NCBI GenBank assembly: GCA_003254905.1
Contig: QANU01055854.1
Span: 124,001-188,000, forward strand
Direction of reading: 5' to 3'
DNA length: 64,000 nucleotides
Origin: Nissolia schottii
Lineage: Eukaryota > Streptophyta > Magnoliopsida > Fabales > Fabaceae
This document shows, piece after piece, positions 1 to 12,059 of the stretch (position 1 is its first letter; the number at the start of each line of letters is the position of its first letter). The position numbers were made by a program, and so were the translations under genes. Below the pieces are notes generated by a model that did no database searches, was not told where the DNA came from, and saw nothing but the letters and a program-made list of their open reading frames with translations.

Positions 1-512
1 GTGTCACACTAGCATGCATAGTTTCACTGGTTTTACATTGCTTACTGAGTTACAATGTTTTGATTAATAACAACTTATGTTTTATAGTTAATTAACGTGA
101 TTACTATATATATATATATAATAATCAACCTTGTCGATCCACCACTAGATCGATGTAACTCGTTACATGAATAAGATGGAAGAAGGTACAGTGTTTAAAG
201 GGAATTGGTAAACAATGTTTATAGACAAAGCGTTAGTAAATGATTGGAATGCGATGTGTTTACGTTGTGAAGAAGAGTGTAAGCAATTAAGCGAAATTAG
301 TTTACCTTAGTAATCATCCTGTCAGTAATTTCAATAGAGTGGTGGATAACGTTTGAGGCAACACTGTAGAGAGATCCCACATCGCACTTGTCCACACAAT
401 GGAAATGGGTTTTGTAAACATTCTCCAGGATCTGATCATCGCTGAATTCAAAAGGGTTCTGCATCAGGCTCTTCCCTTGCGCCACATTGTTGCTTGGGAC
501 TTGCTTGGACAT
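1..512 (-). CDS. SIEVE ELEMENT OCCLUSION (forisome-family) protein, first exon only
   Basis: Coding exon 306-512 encodes about 69 residues, starting at the ATG whose complement is at 510-512. The reading frame then runs into a good donor (AAG|GTAAAC) and stops at once, so 1-305 is the start of intron 1 and the rest of the gene lies left of the window. The segment NPFEFSDDQILENVYKTH, followed by a DKCDVGSLYSVASNVI stretch, matches the conserved N-terminal block of SEO proteins (NPF..SDxQIL..VY.TH..DD..CDV..L). SEO proteins are structural P-proteins of phloem sieve elements; in legumes some of them form the calcium-responsive forisomes that plug sieve plates. Only the N-terminal domain is visible, so I cannot tell a forisome subunit from an ordinary SEO protein. 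Family call fairly sure, subtype unknown. Confidence 0.75.
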
Positions 513-613
513 GTTGCTCGTTCAGCCTGGCCTAAAGCCTACGTACGTACGATGATGCCTTAGAACCGAATTTGGAACTAAAGGATGCCTTGTTCATTTG
601 TTCTAGCTAGGCC

Positions 614-621
614 TATTTATA
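614..621 (-). promoter_or_regulatory. Probable TATA box of the SEO gene
   Basis: The minus strand reads TATAAATA here, about 100 bp upstream of the SEO start codon. This is a normal plant spacing for TATA, a short leader and ATG. No other TATA-like word as good lies between it and the ATG. Confidence 0.55.
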
Positions 622-639
622 GAAAGAGGAAAATTAAGA

Positions 640-1818
640 ACGCTTTACAAAAGCAAGCCTATAGCGTAGAGGGATTAAAAAAGAATATATACACTTGCCC
701 AAAAAAGAAAAAGCAACAAGACATGCTAAATACATTTCAGAGTTACTGTACGTAAAAATGAGCATGCAGACAAAATGAATGTTTTGCCAAAAGTATTCAT
801 TATGAAAAACGGTATCAACACTTACCCAACATGTATCATCACTTACTAAAAAACATGTATTTAACACTATTATTTTTTAATATTTTAAATACATTCACTC
901 TCTATTAAATCACACCCTCTCTTCATCATGTTTGATATTATTCGTTTTCTGTATTTGACTATATTTATTTTTCTGTTATGTATGCTTGTTTCTCTTGTTG
1001 TGTAGTTGTCGAATGACTATTTTTGAAGTGTATAAATAACAAAATTGTTATGTATTATATCATAGATTACTGTAAGTGATTGACTCCAATAATCATCATC
1101 TCAAAAATTTAATATATAATAAAATCTGGTTAAATAAGTGTCTAAAAATCTTATATCTATAGTATCAAAATTATCATTTGACCTATGTACGGTTTTTGAG
1201 CTTGCCACCTGTGCTTGGGCTCGTTTAAGTATTTTTCTCCTCTTAAAAAAAGCAAGAAGAAGAGCAAATATACAACTCATGTAATCACTTTTGCTGTATG
1301 ATCTCGAATTTAAAATAGAAAATTGAAATGGAACATGATGCTTTCATTTGGATTTCATAACGTAACCTTAATGTTTTCATGATTGTAAACTATTGTCCCC
1401 AGGATATGAGTGACGTTTTGTTAGGATTCCAAATACTACTTTTGCTTTTCTTAAACCAAGTTCGTTTGCGCATTTTGGATTGATCAAACCTACAAGAAAA
1501 GAATGAAGGCAAATTAACAGCGTAAACATGACTGTTTCCAAAAGCTAAGGTTCATATAGTGTATATATATGAAAACCATTAATATATAATCCGTAACAAC
1601 CGAAAATAGTGAAAAGCTATATGTTACTCTCTTTAAGAATGTTAGCATCATTTCTGACATCCGGAATAATTGTTGCATAAACTTATACTCTGACACATTT
1701 CATCTTCACGATATATAAAATGTTGTGATCAGGACACTTTTGTGGGACCCGTATTTGCTGTAATTAATTTAAGTGTTTTGGTAGTCCACCACAATGTAGC
1801 TAAATCACATTTCAAATC
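640..1818. other. Intergenic, upstream of the SEO gene
   Basis: AT-rich sequence with no convincing coding frame; the short frames present have no family resemblance. It presumably holds the SEO promoter. Confidence 0.5.
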
Positions 1819-1821
1819 TTA

Positions 1822-2829
1822 GGGTATGTTTAATATTATATATAAGGGTGGATTGTATAAGCTAATATAATGCATTAGAACCTAATTTATCATTTAATAC
1901 AATTAACGTATTGTATTAATTTATACATTAATGAGCCCTTTTATATCAAAATGACGTATAACTCTATTAAATTTTATGAGTAAAGGATTAGACCTGATTA
2001 ACTTTAACGTATAAGGTTTTTATGTTTACTCATTTTTCTCTCATCATAATTTTATATTTATGAAAATAATTATAAAGAATTAATCATATAAATAAATTAT
2101 AATTAAAATATTAATAATACAAAATATATAATAAATAATAATTGAAAAATAATATTTAATTATTGATAATTAAATTATGTTAATCAAAATATAAATAGTT
2201 TTAAAATAATAATTAATTATTAATGATTAAAAAATTTATTTTAAATAATAAATAGTAATAATGATAAATGATTATAATAAATAATAATTGAAAATAATAA
2301 TAATAATAAATTATTGTTTAAAATATATAAATAATAAATATTTATAATATAACTTTTATTTTACACATTTTAAATTTTAAATAATTAAAACAGAATTAAT
2401 TATATCAGTTGCAAATTTATAATCAAATAATTAATAAAAATACTTGTTATTATAATTTATTTTTATGTTTAATTATATAATATGAAAATTATTATTTATT
2501 GATTATTTTTATATTTGATTATATTGATAAATATTATTTATTAAAAATTATATATAATTTTATAAAAAAGAAAAATATTAATTTTACTTAAAAATGATTT
2601 GAATAGCAATATTTATTATTAATTTTTCAATTTTTATTATATTTCATTTATTTATTAAACTTATACTTTTGATTAGAATTGATTGTTATAATTAAATAAT
2701 AATATTATATAATGTAATATACATCTTATACAATCTGCATAGTACATTATAAAATCAGACTTTATATCATCAAGTCTTCTGCAATGGGGTACTATGCAAT
2801 TAGGTCTTATCCATGTGTCAAACGACCCC
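1822..2829. mobile_element. Non-autonomous PIF/Harbinger (Tourist-like) element
   Basis: The left end reads GGGTATGTTTAA and the inverted right end GGGGTCGTTTGA, an imperfect terminal inverted repeat of the Tourist/Harbinger type. Both ends are flanked by the trinucleotide TTA (1819-1821 and 2830-2832), the usual Harbinger target duplication. A second shared word, GATTGTATAAG, lies about 30 bp inside the left end and about 100 bp inside the right end, in inverted orientation. The roughly 1-kb interior is extremely AT-rich and codes for nothing, so it would depend on a transposase elsewhere. The terminal repeats are diverged, indicating an old copy. Confidence 0.6.
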
Positions 2830-2832
2830 TTA

Positions 2833-4200
2833 ATAGGGATCATTTGCATTTAAGTGGTAGAAAGTTTGTAATTTTATCTTCAAAAGTTATAGTGGTAGAG
2901 GGTTTGCAACTTTATTCATAAAAGTTGTTGTGGAGGATGATTTACAACTTTAGCACGCAAATTCTCTTGTATTCCTTTACTTTGATTTGTGTAACTGAGG
3001 GAGTTTTCTAATAACATAATGTTGGGACTCAAGTGTGAGTATTTAAAATTAAAGTCACACATTGGTTAATGATGGATTAAGTGAATGATATATAAATAGA
3101 AAACTCATAGACTCATTATCTTAACATTTTGGGTCAAGATGTGATGCCCAACTTAGTTATATGATTTTTTAGTTAGACCATTGATATGAATCTGTCCAAT
3201 GTTGTGCTCCTCCTTCCCATCACCATGCCTCCCACGATCTTGGATTGGAATAGTGGGAATCATATAATAGCTCTTTTGCTCTTAGGTGCGATTCACTCAG
3301 ACTTCACACACATTACACGACTTGAGCATTGGAGCCTTTATTGAAGGTACGCCCCAGTTAAACACTTGTGAACATGAAGAAATGCATAATAAAAGATATC
3401 ACTTCACTTTTCCAGTTATAATAAACGTAGGTTTTTATTTTTTTATTTTATTTATTTATTTCACTTCAACCTCCTACCGCTTTCGTTCCTCACGTGAAAC
3501 ACGTTTGTTTAGATAGATTATGCATAAGACAGAGTATCTCGGTGCATTCTAGCTTATCCATGCTAACAAAGGAGGAGACTTACCTGGATCGGCTTGGGCT
3601 ATGGACCAAAATGGTCCTTGCAAAAATTGAAAACTTAAAAAAAGAATAAGGACTACTTGGCAAATAAATGTTAGAAGTTTATTTTACATTATATGAAGTT
3701 AACGATGGTGATTTCTGCCCTCTGTCCACCTTCCTCTCGGTGCCAGCGCCACTCCTGCGTCCTCCAACCACCGATGCCACTTATGCGTCCTCCGTCCACT
3801 GGCCCAGCTCCTACGTTCTCTATCCACCGGAGCCACTGCCCCTCACCCCCATCATCGTTCAGGCTGCTTTCGTTGTTGTCTCCTTCCTTTACTCTGACAT
3901 GTGCGAGGCTTGGTGTACCACCTATAGAATCCTTTCCTTCTTGCAAATACTCATTTAATTTCAATGAATTCACTTTGTTGCTGCAATATAACTTTTTATT
4001 TTATTTTATTTTTCAGTTTTCAATAACGGTCTTCACTCCTAGGTATCTAGAACAGGTGTGGTGTTGGGATGGCCACTAAAAGTGCTAAACATGATTTTAC
4101 TGTTGATCTTGAAGGTTGTTGATTAAATTTGCAAAATTAGATATGATGATAAGTATTGTGTGAACCTTTTAGTGTGTGTTCAGTGTTTTCAATAAAAAGA
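2833..4200. other. Intergenic with possible LTR remnant
   Basis: A stretch from about 3020 (TGTTGGGACTCAAGTGTGAG) to about 3370 (acttgagcattggagcc, then gtacgcccc) resembles pieces of plant LTRs, but I find no paired end or target duplication. The GC-rich pocket 3700-3900 is open in several frames at once, which reflects composition, not a gene. Confidence 0.3.
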
Positions 4201-5930
4201 AAAGCTGAGGTCCAATTAGATACATCACACACATAGAAGCAAGCTGAAGATTATTCACATAGTAATGGACCAAACACAAAAGTCGAGGCCCAAGTTGTTT
4301 TTAAATCAAAAAGGGAAAGGGAAAATAAGGAAGATACAACCCAAGAATGAATGACCTAATGGATTAAAATAAAGAAAAGAAAGCAAGCCCAAAAAGGAGA
4401 GAAAAGAAAGCTAGGAAAAGACAAAGGCGAGAAAGCAGCTGTCAGCATTTTTCTTAGAAAAGGAAGAAAAAGAAAACGTGAGGAAGCAACAAGTTGGAAA
4501 AGAAAATTCTTTAATAAACAAAGAAAGGGAAGAAAAAGTCAAATGAAGATAGAGAATGAAAAGACATGAAAAGGACAAGTCTAAAAAGGAAAGCATGGGG
4601 AAGCAATATTTATATTTCCTATGCGGCTGAAAGGAAGCTGTTAAAGGAAATTTGTTTAAAAGGGAAAAAAGAAGCTGATTTTTTGTTGCATCAAAGGCGG
4701 CAGTTGTCAAAGATAGGAAGAAAGGAAAGAAAGACTTTGTTACAACGGATGAAGAACTGATTGCACAACAAAATCTCCATAAACACCATCAACAAAAAAA
4801 ATCGAGACAAAATATTTGAGGAAGGAAAGAAATAAAAGAAAGAAGGAAGAGCTAGAGTCACAGTTTTAAATAGGAGAAGCAATTGCAGCATGTTAGCTAA
4901 AATCATGGAGGAAAAGGAGGAAAACAGAAAGATGGAAAACGTAAGAAAAACCTCCACTAAAGGGCGTCAATAGAAAATTTGGATAAAATCTTTGAAGAAA
5001 GGAAAGAAATAAAAGAAAGGAAATAGAGCTAAATTCATGGTGAAACAAAAAGGGAAAACACAACCCATATCAATCAAGAATCATGGAGGAAAAGGTAGAA
5101 TGGCATTGATGAAGGACATGACATTAAGCAACGTGCAAGAAACCAGAAAAATCTGCAACGGTCAGCTCGAAATCAAGTATAAAAAAGAGAAGATTTGATA
5201 ATTCAAGATGATAAAAAGAAAGTACCACAAAGCCTACCAAAAAGCCTACCATTGAAGCACTATTTCATCTTTTTCTCATCTCAAAACCTCCTACTTTGAA
5301 TCTATTTTTCTTGCATCTATTTGTGATTCCTTTGTTCCATTTCTTGCGAGAAAAACGTGTTTTTATTCGAGAGTTATTGAGAGCAAAAAGAATGTAAGTT
5401 AAGAGAGTGTATTGAGAGAATATTCTTGGTTCTTTGTTTTTTGAAAGGTTTGTCTTTGAAATTTTGTGAGGTTATTTGAGAGATATTTAGAATCTGTTAT
5501 TGGTGTTTGTATTTGGGAAATTTGTAAAAGAAAAAGAACTCAGAAGTGATTGAAGAACTGGATGTAGATTCCTAACATTTGGGAATCAAACCAATATAAA
5601 CTTTGTGTGTCCTATTTTCTTCTTCCATTCACGTTTTTGTGTTTCTAAATTTTAGAAAGAAGTTCAATTTCTGTTTTCAAAAGCATTTTTTCATATTTAA
5701 GAAAACTTGTCTCCCTGAACATGAGGAGATTATCTCCTAAGTTTTAGGAGATAACTTTTCTGATCAGAAAGAAATTTAAATTTTCTGAAGATAAATAGTT
5801 ACTTAGATTTACACCCCGCATTCTCTAAGCTATATCAAACCATCAATTGGTACCAAAGCTTAGGTCTCTGATATATTAAGCCTAACAACTGAGAGTAAAG
5901 ATCCACAACTTAGAGAAGAAAACCACAACA
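4200..5930 (+). mobile_element. Probable 5' LTR/leader region of a Copia retrotransposon, with primer-binding site
   Basis: Purine-rich, non-coding sequence ends at a CA near 5845 and is followed at 5848-5859 by TGGTACCAAAGC. This closely resembles the TGGTATCAGAGC primer-binding site (complement of initiator-Met tRNA) used by plant Copia elements, and a gag frame begins about 70 bp later. The left edge of the LTR is not identifiable by eye, so the start given here is only a guess. Confidence 0.45.
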
Positions 5931-6478
5931 TGACCGGACCTGTTCAATTCAACCTAGCGGAAGGACAGCTCGTCCTCCTTCTTTCAATTGATCAAACTAT
6001 CCATACTGGAATGAAAGGATGAGAATATTCATACAGTCAACCGACTACAATATCTGAAAAACTATCACAAGGGGTCCCACTATTCTTATGAAGACAACAA
6101 CTGAAAATGGATGAGAGAAACAGATTCCTAAGACAAAAGACGAATAGAGTACTAAAGAGAACAGGCAGATTGAGACAAATGCCAAGGCTCTAAATCTGAT
6201 GATGTGTGCAATAAGCTTCAAAGAATACATGAAGGTGTCTAGATGTACGGCGACCAAAGAAATATGGGACAAACTGCAGATCACCCGTGAAGGTACGAAG
6301 CAAATAAAGCAGAACAAAATTGATATGCTCACAAGAGAATATGAGCTTTTTGAGATGAAAGAAAATGAGAACATCGATGAGATGTTCGAGAGAATTGCAT
6401 TAATTATCAACAATATGGACCTGGCCGAAAAAACATTTCCGGATGAAGAGCTCGTGAGAAAGATTATGAGGAGTCTCA
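5931..6478 (+). pseudogene. Copia gag (UBN2-type) relic
   Basis: After an ATG at 5931 the sequence shows pieces of a DUF4219-type start in shifted frames, including a degraded form of the usual W..R motif near 6010. From about 6199 an open UBN2-type Gag segment follows, including ATKEIWDKLQ, LTREYELFEMKENENIDEMF and EELVRKIMRSL. These are hallmarks of plant Ty1/Copia Gag, the structural protein of virus-like particles. At least two frame breaks lie before 6199. Homology stops abruptly after the RSL motif near 6476, where a different protein family begins in the same frame. No zinc knuckle, protease, integrase or reverse transcriptase follows. Confidence 0.7.
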
Positions 6479-6943
6479 CTGTTTTCTACACAAATCTGAG
6501 GGTGATATACAATGTCCTTTTCTCTGAGGTTAACAAGATTAGGATAGAATTGCCTATGGACTTGTTTGGCTCTGTGTTAAAACTGCCGGCTATTGGGCAT
6601 AATCTTCTAGGAGGAATCTCTAATTGGGCTATTAACTCAGATGACATTCCCTTTAGCGAAGCCCTAGCTCTAGCCACCATTCATCACTCCGGCATTAAAA
6701 ACCACAAAAACTGACCTCAAGTTAGTGGCTTACCTGCAGATCAACAGATTATCCACTATATGCTCACTCATACCCTCGTTCCTTGTTATGACGAAGGGCA
6801 ATAGTTTGATGTTATGGGCTTTGGCAGAGAAGTATGAGATAAATTGGGCTTTGTATGTGATGCATCATATGCATCAAGAACGCTCAAAGGGAAGTGCCTT
6901 GCCGTATAGGATACATGTCACCGCCATTCTGCGCCACTTCTGA
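6479..6943 (+). pseudogene. Relic of a 'putative plant transposon protein' domain
   Basis: Directly after the Copia Gag the frame reads VFYTNLRVI, then a run ending MDLFGSVLKLP, the start of the plant transposon-protein domain often found in gypsy-type retroelement gags (generic pattern FYANL... ...LLxLP). The frame stops at 6712-6714. Homology resumes in another frame with IIHYMLTHTLVP and in a third with NSLMLWALAEKYEINWAL, MHHMHQ and ALPYRIHVTAILRHF up to 6943. Three frames are therefore needed to follow one domain, so it is dead. Its biochemical role is not established. Confidence 0.55.
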
Positions 6944-6949
6944 GTCCTT

Positions 6950-7275
6950 CTAAACAATAAGGTCAAATGGTCATCAAAGTGGAATTGGAAATAGCTAACC
7001 CAGACTTAATCTTCGCATATTTACTTGTTCTCGATGTGCTTATATGTTGAGTGTGGTACTATATTTTGTGAACATATTAATTGATAAGAGAAAAATGTCT
7101 TATGCCTTATTATTTGTGTACCCTAACATTATTATGTAGTTTCAAGCATATAAAATACAATATTGGTAATATCATCATCTTTCACATCTCATCACTTTTA
7201 TATTAAAACGAAAAAGTTTAGAACTTATATGAGTTCACTTAAAACATGTAGTTTGTCATTAGTAAAAAGTAAAAC
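6950..7275. other. Intergenic, downstream of the early-nodulin-like gene
   Basis: AT-rich. It probably contains the minus-strand gene's 3' untranslated region. Nothing else recognised. Confidence 0.4.
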
Positions 7276-7865
7276 CTATATTATGGAGGTCCAAGGCAAA
7301 GTTGTGGCCAGGAACACAAGTAGGTTATTATAGCTCATTTTATTGGATGGAAAAGCATTGTTGTGATTGGAAAAAGGTGGTGGTGCAGTTGATGCGAGCT
7401 TTTCAACATCAATTGCAACCTTCAAACCTTTAAAGCAAAAGCCTTTTCCACTGAGAAAATAATATGGTCTTTCCTCAAGTAGCTGAAAGACATCTCTCCC
7501 TCCTCTCGTGATGTTATTTATAAAGTCTTTGTCAATGCAATTTTCATAACTTGTTTTGTTCACCTCCAGGACATTGTACAAGTGCTTGTCAAAACCAAAA
7601 TCTATGTACACAAGGAAAATTGTTTAAAAAAAAACATCTTAGTAAATATACATAAAATGAGAATCGAAACCAACTTACATAGCCAATCATCCTTGTAGAA
7701 GTGCTCATGACTCGCCCACTCGGTGAAGTTAGTTTCAGGTGCCCAAGTATTCCTTCCTCCGCCAACCCTGTGTAGCATAGGCTCTCTGCTCTCAGTTCTG
7801 TAATAGCCCACTGAGATGATTATAAACAAGAGGATTACTTTCTTATTCATCTCCATTCCCAACAA
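7276..7865 (-). CDS. Early nodulin-like (phytocyanin) protein
   Basis: Two exons: 7679-7865 and 7276-7601, with a GTAAGT donor and a CATAG acceptor. They join in frame to give 170 residues (or a few fewer if one of the in-frame Met codons at 7856 or 7850 is used). The order is a hydrophobic signal peptide (about residues 6-25), a plastocyanin-like domain (HRVGGGRNTWAP, NFTEWASHEHFY, DKHLYNVLEV, GRDVFQLLEERPYYFLSGKG), a short Pro/Asn-rich stretch (TAPPPFSNHN) and a hydrophobic C-terminus fitting a GPI-anchor signal. The blue-copper ligands are absent: the usual HNVLEV is YNVLEV and the Cys/His positions near FLSGKGFCFKG are changed. That is typical of early-nodulin-like proteins, which are thought to act at the plasma membrane or cell wall without copper. 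The gene looks intact. Confidence 0.87.
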
Positions 7866-10090
7866 AAGTTTGTTTCAATAATTAAAACCTTCCACTTACT
7901 AGAAGAAAACAAGAGCATATGGATACAATACTCAAATAGCTGGTTATGTATAGCCTATGATTCCGTATAAGATTGGAAACATATGTGCATTTTGGAACAA
8001 GTAAAAGCACTTTCATGCCACAATCATGTGGATCTAATCATCTTAAAAGTGTGATGAAAATGCACATTAGATGGCAAATTTCGTGTATGTAGTTTGTACC
8101 AATTTGGCTCACATCCAAATGTACAATCATGCTTTCTTAGTTTCAATCATTTGAGTACTTGTTTCATTTCTTCTGTCATGAAAAATGAGTTTAGTCCGAA
8201 TAGTATTTTAGTCCAAATAGCATTGCTTTTTTTTTTTTTTTAAACTTTAATCTTAAAAAAAAAACGTATCAAAAAATTTCTCAAGTAAAAGTTGCCAAAA
8301 TCATACGTTTTCCACTTTTCACTGATGTCTTAACCGCATGACTAATGTATTATCTCAACCACTAAATCACATAAACAATATTATCTCATGTATTCAGGTT
8401 TGGAAACAATAACCAAAATAACACATGCATTTGTTCACTTTCCTTTGCAGTCTCAACAACATAACTCATCAACTCTACGTTAGCGCAAGCACTAATCACA
8501 TAAACAACATTTCCTCATTGTTAATATTAAATATTATTTTATAGAAGATAGCCCAATAAAAAGCTTTGTGAAAGTAAAAAATAATTGAGCACAATTTGAA
8601 GAAGAGGTTGGTGGAAACCTTCCAAAATTGTGAAGGCAAATAGTCATTGCAAAGAAAATGACTGGTTTGAAAAGGAGTGCTAACTATTTCTTAACCTTTA
8701 GTCTAGAAAATGATTCTAAGGAGATTATGGATCAATCATCTACGAAACAGTTAAATCCATAAAGCTAAAGAATGCTAAAGCAAGAGAGGGTGGCTGCATA
8801 TTGTAGGAACCATTGTGTGCATATTTTAGCCATGATCACCGTCACAAACTAGTTAAGTAGCAGTTATTTAGATGTGACTAGCACTGGTTGCGCACACTTC
8901 ATGTGTGTCAAATGCTAAATGAAAATTGGAAACTGCTATAAGAAACTACCTAACATGTATGTAAGGATAAAAGATGATAAAATAGACATAATAAGTTGGA
9001 TACCAAAAATAGTTTTTTCTCTAAATCCTTAGTGGGATCATATTAGGTAACTAACTTTGTACATCATAAATAGTCTTATACAAAATTTAGATCTAATGCT
9101 CACTTGTGTTTCGGAAGTTCCACAAGTGATTAATCACTTAGATCTCTTAAATAACAAACTACTTTTTTTCCTTAAAATTTCAAAATGTGTGTCAAGATAA
9201 TCATTGAAATACAAATAATTTAAATTAGTCTCTGAGAGTTTAAACGTCGAGTCATACCAGTGGTTACTCCTATGATTGAGGTGGGGGAGGGCTGGGGTTG
9301 TGTTGTGGCCATCATTAAAATTTTAATTTTTTTTTGGTTAAAATATATCAAAACAAAAGGAAGGTTAGTTAAACGCAATGGCCTAATTTTATCATTCTAG
9401 CTTTTATTTTCCTGCCTTACTCTTTCTAACATTTTAAGATTTTGCTAACAAGTACTTAAGGGTACTTGTGTACCCTTGTTAAGAAAGCAAAAATGGAATG
9501 CTTTGAGTTTTTTTTAAATGTTTTCAATACAAACTTTTATTTGTTTACTTCCTTAATAAGTGTCATTAGAACATTTGTTCGCTAAACAATTTTTTAATGT
9601 CAATAATGTAATTTGCGTAACTCAATAATGTCATTTTACCTTAGAAACTAAGGTTTTTCAAATTAAACTCTCAATGTATTATTATTTTTATTTTAAATTT
9701 CATGAACTTGAAATAAATTAGTTCGATCAATTTTATGAACTTGAAATAAATCTTAAGGACAAATTTAGTCAAATTCATAAAATTTAAAATCAAAATAAGT
9801 TAATTTGAAAAAATCTCAAAGACCTCATTTAAAAAAGTTGGTTTCTTTGTTTTAAAAATTGGTTTCTTTTTTGGTTAGACACGAAAAGAACTTTTAGTTT
9901 TGCAGTACGTTGATGAATAATATATTGAGTTAATTTGAAAAATGTATGTGCCATTGCTTAAAAAAGTTAGTTTCTTTTCAATAACTTTTTTTTTTTGGTG
10001 TTTTGATTTCCTTTTATGGTTGTAGTTGTTCCTTTTTGTGGTGTTTTCTTTCTTTTTTATGGTTGCTTTCGTTACTCTTTGTTAGATATA
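7866..10090. other. Intergenic
   Basis: AT-rich DNA with poly-A/T runs near 8226-8263. It contains the presumed promoter of the early-nodulin-like gene at its left end and the eroded 5' flank of the gypsy element at its right end. No gene, RNA or clear element boundary seen. Confidence 0.45.
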
Positions 10091-10109
10091 ATTTATAAGA
10101 GTCTTACAA

Positions 10110-10868
10110 ATGAAAAAAATATTCAAATTTATCATGAAAGAAAGCATAATGCATTTTTCAAACTACAATAAAGGTAGTATTCGCAAGGAAGTATTACAAT
10201 GGATTTTTAGTGCTGATCAATTCTTTGAATATTATAATGTTCCTGATGAGGAAAGACTAACCATAGCAGCAGTCCATTTGGAAAAAGAAGCAGTTCCCTG
10301 GTTCTAAATGATGATTAGGAACCATGAATTTCCTTCTTGGATAGCTTTTACCAGGGGTCTAGAACAGGAGTTTGGGCCATCACCATTTGAAGGACCAAGA
10401 GGAATTTTGAAGTTATCCCAGCAAGGCTCAGTAGCTGATTATTATGTGGAATTCACAGCATTAGCTAACCGATGCTATGACATGAGTGCTAATGCGATAC
10501 TAGAGTGCTTCATCAGTGGTTTAAAACCTGAAATCAAGAGAGATGTCCTAGCCCAAACCCCAGTGACCTTAGCTCGAGCTGTCCACTTAGCCAAATTGTA
10601 TGAAGAAAGATACATGCCACTACAGAAATCCTCTCATTGGTCACACCATTCACCCGATTCTTACTCTTCCAATTACCACAAGCAACACCTTCAAGTCAAT
10701 CCTTGCCAGTCTTGTTACCCACCCCACCTACTAGAATTGCCTTCAAACCAAATTCAATCAAACACGTCCCCTGCTGAAGTCCAAATGAGAAGGGAGAGAG
10801 GCTTGTGTTTCACTTGTGAGGGGAAGTACACGTGCCCCCAACAAGCAATTGCTGATGCTACATACTGA
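10110..10868 (+). pseudogene. Gypsy Gag relic
   Basis: Retrotransposon Gag domain: FSADQFFEYYNVPDEERL and AAVHLEKEAVPWF, then an in-frame TAA at 10305-10307, then the continuation in the same frame (GLEQEFGPSPFEGPRG, KLSQQGSVADYYVEF, ISGLKPEIKRDVL, ARAVHLAKLYEERY). A degenerate zinc knuckle follows (RRERGLCFTCEGKYTC) with the later CCHC residues lost. Near 10840 the frame shifts; the alternative frame continues with the typical acidic linker (TEEDFEVDSEEE) up to a stop before 10909. Confidence 0.85.
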
Positions 10869-10908
10869 AGAAGATTTTGAGGTAGACAGCGAGGAAGAAT
10901 AGATCACC

Positions 10909-11586
10909 ATGACTCCAGAACAGCCTTCCATTCAAGAACAACCACCATCGCCCCATCTCTCTTTCAATGCTTTGAGTACTATCCCTACTCCAGTGACTAT
11001 CAGGTTTAAAGGACAGATTAATGGTACCGAGATTAGCGTCCTTATAAATGGTGGAAACTCAGATAATTTTCTTCAACCAAGAATTGCCCACTGCTTGAAG
11101 CTACCAATTGAACCAGCACCAGGTATTCAGGTTATGGTAGGTACTGGACACAAAATAGTAGCGGAAGGACGGTTAAAAGAGCTACAAGTGCAGATACAGG
11201 GCAACATACTGAAGGTACCGGTGTACTTATTACCAATTGCTGGTGCTGACTTGGTTTTGGGAGCAGCTTGGCTGTCAACATTGATACACGTGGCAAACTA
11301 TACGAGGGGTTTCATAAAATTCTTCGTAGACAACAAAGAAATGATTATGCAAAGGGACGGATCCTATACACCTGCCCAAGCTTCTGATCACCACCTCAAG
11401 AGAATGACTAACAACCACAGCATTGAAGAGTTGTTCACTGTGCAGTTACAACACACAGATTGCAAGCAAGACAAGTGGTTGGATCTCCCTAATGACATGG
11501 AACCAGAACTGGTAATGCTACTCCACACTTATAAGCCGAACTCACAAACATGCCATACCTTTAATGGAAGGATCAAATCCTGTTAA
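10909..11586 (+). pseudogene. Gypsy aspartic protease relic
   Basis: Retropepsin-like domain with FKGQINGTEISVLI, then NGGNSDNFLQPRIA, VMVGTGHKI, VYLLPIAGADLVLGAAWL. The catalytic motif, normally D-(S/G)-G-(S/A) after VLI, reads NGGN, so the active-site Asp is Asn and the enzyme would be inactive. Frame 1 ends at 11586. The reverse transcriptase continues in frame 2 from about 11564, implying a small indel and probably a short deletion at the junction. Confidence 0.82.
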
Positions 11587-12057
11587 GGTGAGACCTTATA
11601 GGTACCCTCATCGCCAGAAGGGACAAATTGAAAAACTGGTGAAGGAAATGTTGGAAGAAGGACTAATTCAGCCAAGCACAAGTCCTTTCTCATCCCCAAT
11701 ACTGCTAGCGAAGAAGAAGGATGAATCATGGAGATTTTGCACCGATTATAGAGCCTTGAATGCTATAACCGTCAAAGATAGCTTTCCAATTCCAATAGTG
11801 GATGAGCTATTAAATGAACTCCATGGGGCAAAGGTTTTTTCCAAGCTTGACCTACGGTCCGGGTACCACCAAATAATAGTGAGGCCAGAGGGCAGGTATA
11901 AGACAGCCTTCAGAACACATCAGGGCTTATATGAGTGGTTAGTCATGCCCTTTGGCTTATCAAATGCTCCAGCAACATTTCAAGGATTGATGAATCATAT
12001 TTTCTCTGATCTGCTAAGGAAATATGTACTAGTGTTTTTCGATGATATTATAATATA
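11564..12057 (+). pseudogene. Gypsy reverse transcriptase relic, N-terminal part
   Basis: Plant gypsy RT motifs follow in order: [80 protein letters not shown] and the catalytic box FFDDIIIYS. The catalytic aspartates are still present. After IIIYS the sequence changes abruptly to a GC-rich foreign insert at about 12060. Confidence 0.88.
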
Positions 12058-12059
12058 TA

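Noticed and set aside
3668-4079. Overlapping open frames on both strands in a GC-rich pocket
   Set aside because: Frames on three reading registers are open together, the proteins are low-complexity Pro/Ser/Arg and match nothing; composition effect.
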